From Pseudomonadota bacterium (GTDB taxonomy: Bacteria; Pseudomonadota; Alphaproteobacteria; Micropepsales; Micropepsaceae), in contig JAKAVI010000170.1 of assembly GCA_021817355.1 (NCBI GenBank), positions 1 through 7,432 of the forward strand: 7,432 nucleotides of DNA, written 5' to 3'. The number at the start of each line of letters is the position of its first letter. The stretch's first letter is position 1. Shown here in pieces: positions 6,920-7,432 of this stretch. Both the position numbers and the translations under genes were made by a program. The notes beneath the pieces were generated by a model, which had not been told where the DNA came from, did no database searches, and worked only from the letters and a program-made list of their open reading frames with translations.

Positions 6920-6946
6920 CTTATATGGTTGAGATGGGCAGGCCAA
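6920..6946 (-). promoter_or_regulatory. Weak candidate promoter for ispA
   Basis: On the minus strand TTGGCC (6946-6941) and TATAAG (6925-6920) match the consensus partly, but the spacer is only 15 bases. The leader to ispA would be about 310 bases. No better promoter is visible closer to the gene. Confidence 0.2.
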
Positions 6947-6949
6947 GCG

Positions 6950-6986
6950 GGCAGGGCGGATTGCGAACCTGAGGCCTCGCCCTGCC
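6950..6986. other. GC-rich stem-loop between the ispA promoter region and the ispH remnant
   Basis: Perfect nine-base arms GGCAGGGCG (6950-6958) and CGCCCTGCC (6978-6986) enclose a 19-base loop that itself contains AGGCCT. There is no T-run on either side. It could be an inactive terminator or a binding site. Confidence 0.4.
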
Positions 6987-7007
6987 GATATGAACAAGTA
7001 TTTGATT

Positions 7008-7020
7008 CTATTTAAAATAG
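7008..7020. repeat. AT-rich palindrome CTATTTAAAATAG at the edge of the ispH remnant
   Basis: Six-base arms flank a single central A. This is the most AT-rich spot in the region, and ispH-like coding similarity begins right after it. It may be a former operator or promoter element, or mark a deletion junction; the sequence does not decide. Confidence 0.3.
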
Positions 7021-7432
7021 CAGGATGAGGCAGGTCGTCTTCAAGATTCGTTCGCGGGCTGTTGGCGGTGGCCTCCCAGCGGTGTCACCCCCGACCGGCA
7101 GGAGGCCGCACACGAGCTTTGCAAGATTGCCGACATTGTTCTAGTAGTCGGGCCCGTACAGCTCCAACTCCAACCGCCTGCGCGAGATCAGCGATGAAAG
7201 CGGCGTTCCGAGTTATCTCCGCGCCAGCGCTGCAGCACCTGACCCCGCTTGGCCAATTGGCAAGCAGATGGGAAAACTGACCGCTGGTGCCGCGGCGTTT
7301 GAGGGGCAGGAAGTGGATGAGATCGCGATCGGGTGTGACCGCGACCCGGAGCTGGAAGAGAGTCAGATGGATGGCAAAGGGGAACCCAATCGCCTTTCGT
7401 CGTCCAGCAAGACTCAGAACATAACCGAGCGT
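7021..7432 (+). pseudogene. ispH: Degenerate C-terminal fragment of ispH (lytB), frameshifted and 5'-truncated
   Basis: The C-terminal part of 4-hydroxy-3-methylbut-2-enyl diphosphate reductase, the last step of the MEP pathway, can be read in two frames. In frame from 7021 it reads DEAGRL, PPSGV and DRQEAAHELCKIADIVLVVG (up to 7152), matching the family's TTNRQEAV and VVLVVG blocks. The reading then shifts, and from about 7154 a second frame gives GPYSSNSNRLREI and GVPSYL, then DPAW and LTAGAAA, matching the SSNSNRL and GLTAGAS blocks. The break falls inside the G-x-x-SSNS segment that contacts the diphosphate. The conserved Cys-Tyr-Ala-Thr-Thr stretch with its iron-sulfur Cys is replaced by VTPD, and the Gly before LTAGA is Lys. 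The N-terminal 55-60% of the protein, with its first cluster Cys, is not found upstream. The second frame stays open to the window end, near the expected C-terminus. A sequencing error could explain the shift, but not the missing half or lost residues. Confidence 0.8.

Larger units (their letters stand above)
6606..7020. other. Gene-poor region upstream of ispA
   Basis: About 415 bases without a recognisable gene. The short open frames on both strands show no domain and no xseB-like sequence. Contents are a weak minus-strand promoter candidate (6920-6946), a 30-codon possible leader ORF (6719-6811), a GC-rich stem-loop (6950-6986) and an AT-rich palindrome (7008-7020). With the decayed ispH next to it, this could be debris of a former gene block. 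Confidence 0.5.

Overview
The window comes from a GC-rich, hopanoid-producing proteobacterium. HpnN and HpnM homologues, a Tol/Ttg2-type lipid-binding protein, a VacJ/MlaA lipoprotein and a bacterial-type farnesyl diphosphate synthase together suggest an alphaproteobacterium, possibly Acetobacteraceae. The family-level placement is inference from protein character only. The DNA looks chromosomal, and I see no insertion sequence, phage gene, tRNA, rRNA or CRISPR array.

Layout, left to right. (1) Bases 1-692, minus strand: the first codons of a DUF979 membrane protein and the complete DUF969 protein, a translationally coupled pair that forms a putative 5-oxoproline transporter. (2) Bases 693-1238: a divergent intergenic region with a strong stem-loop and a weak candidate promoter. 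(3) Bases 1239-3860, plus strand: hpnN, the hopanoid-associated RND transporter. (4) Bases 3874-4530, minus strand: hpnM, a periplasmic MlaC-like protein, convergent with hpnN across a 13-base gap. (5) Bases 4531-4826: a divergent promoter region. (6) Bases 4827-5591, plus strand: mlaA, an outer-membrane lipoprotein with a TTG start and a strong Shine-Dalgarno. (7) Bases 5592-5687: convergent junction with terminator-like hairpins. (8) Bases 5688-6605, minus strand: ispA, farnesyl diphosphate synthase. (9) Bases 6606-7020: no convincing gene, but several dyad-symmetric elements. (10) Bases 7021-7432, plus strand: a frameshifted, 5'-truncated remnant of ispH that no simple ORF call reveals.

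Functionally the centre is about isoprenoid lipids and the outer membrane. IspA makes FPP, the precursor of squalene and hopanoids. HpnN is thought to move hopanoids out of the inner membrane. HpnM and MlaA resemble the periplasmic shuttle and the outer-membrane component of the Mla lipid-trafficking pathway. No squalene synthase, cyclase or MlaFEDB complex lies in the window. The main unexpected items are the decayed ispH next to intact ispA, the broken-up orientation of hpnN/hpnM/mlaA, and several unexplained stem-loops in the spacers.
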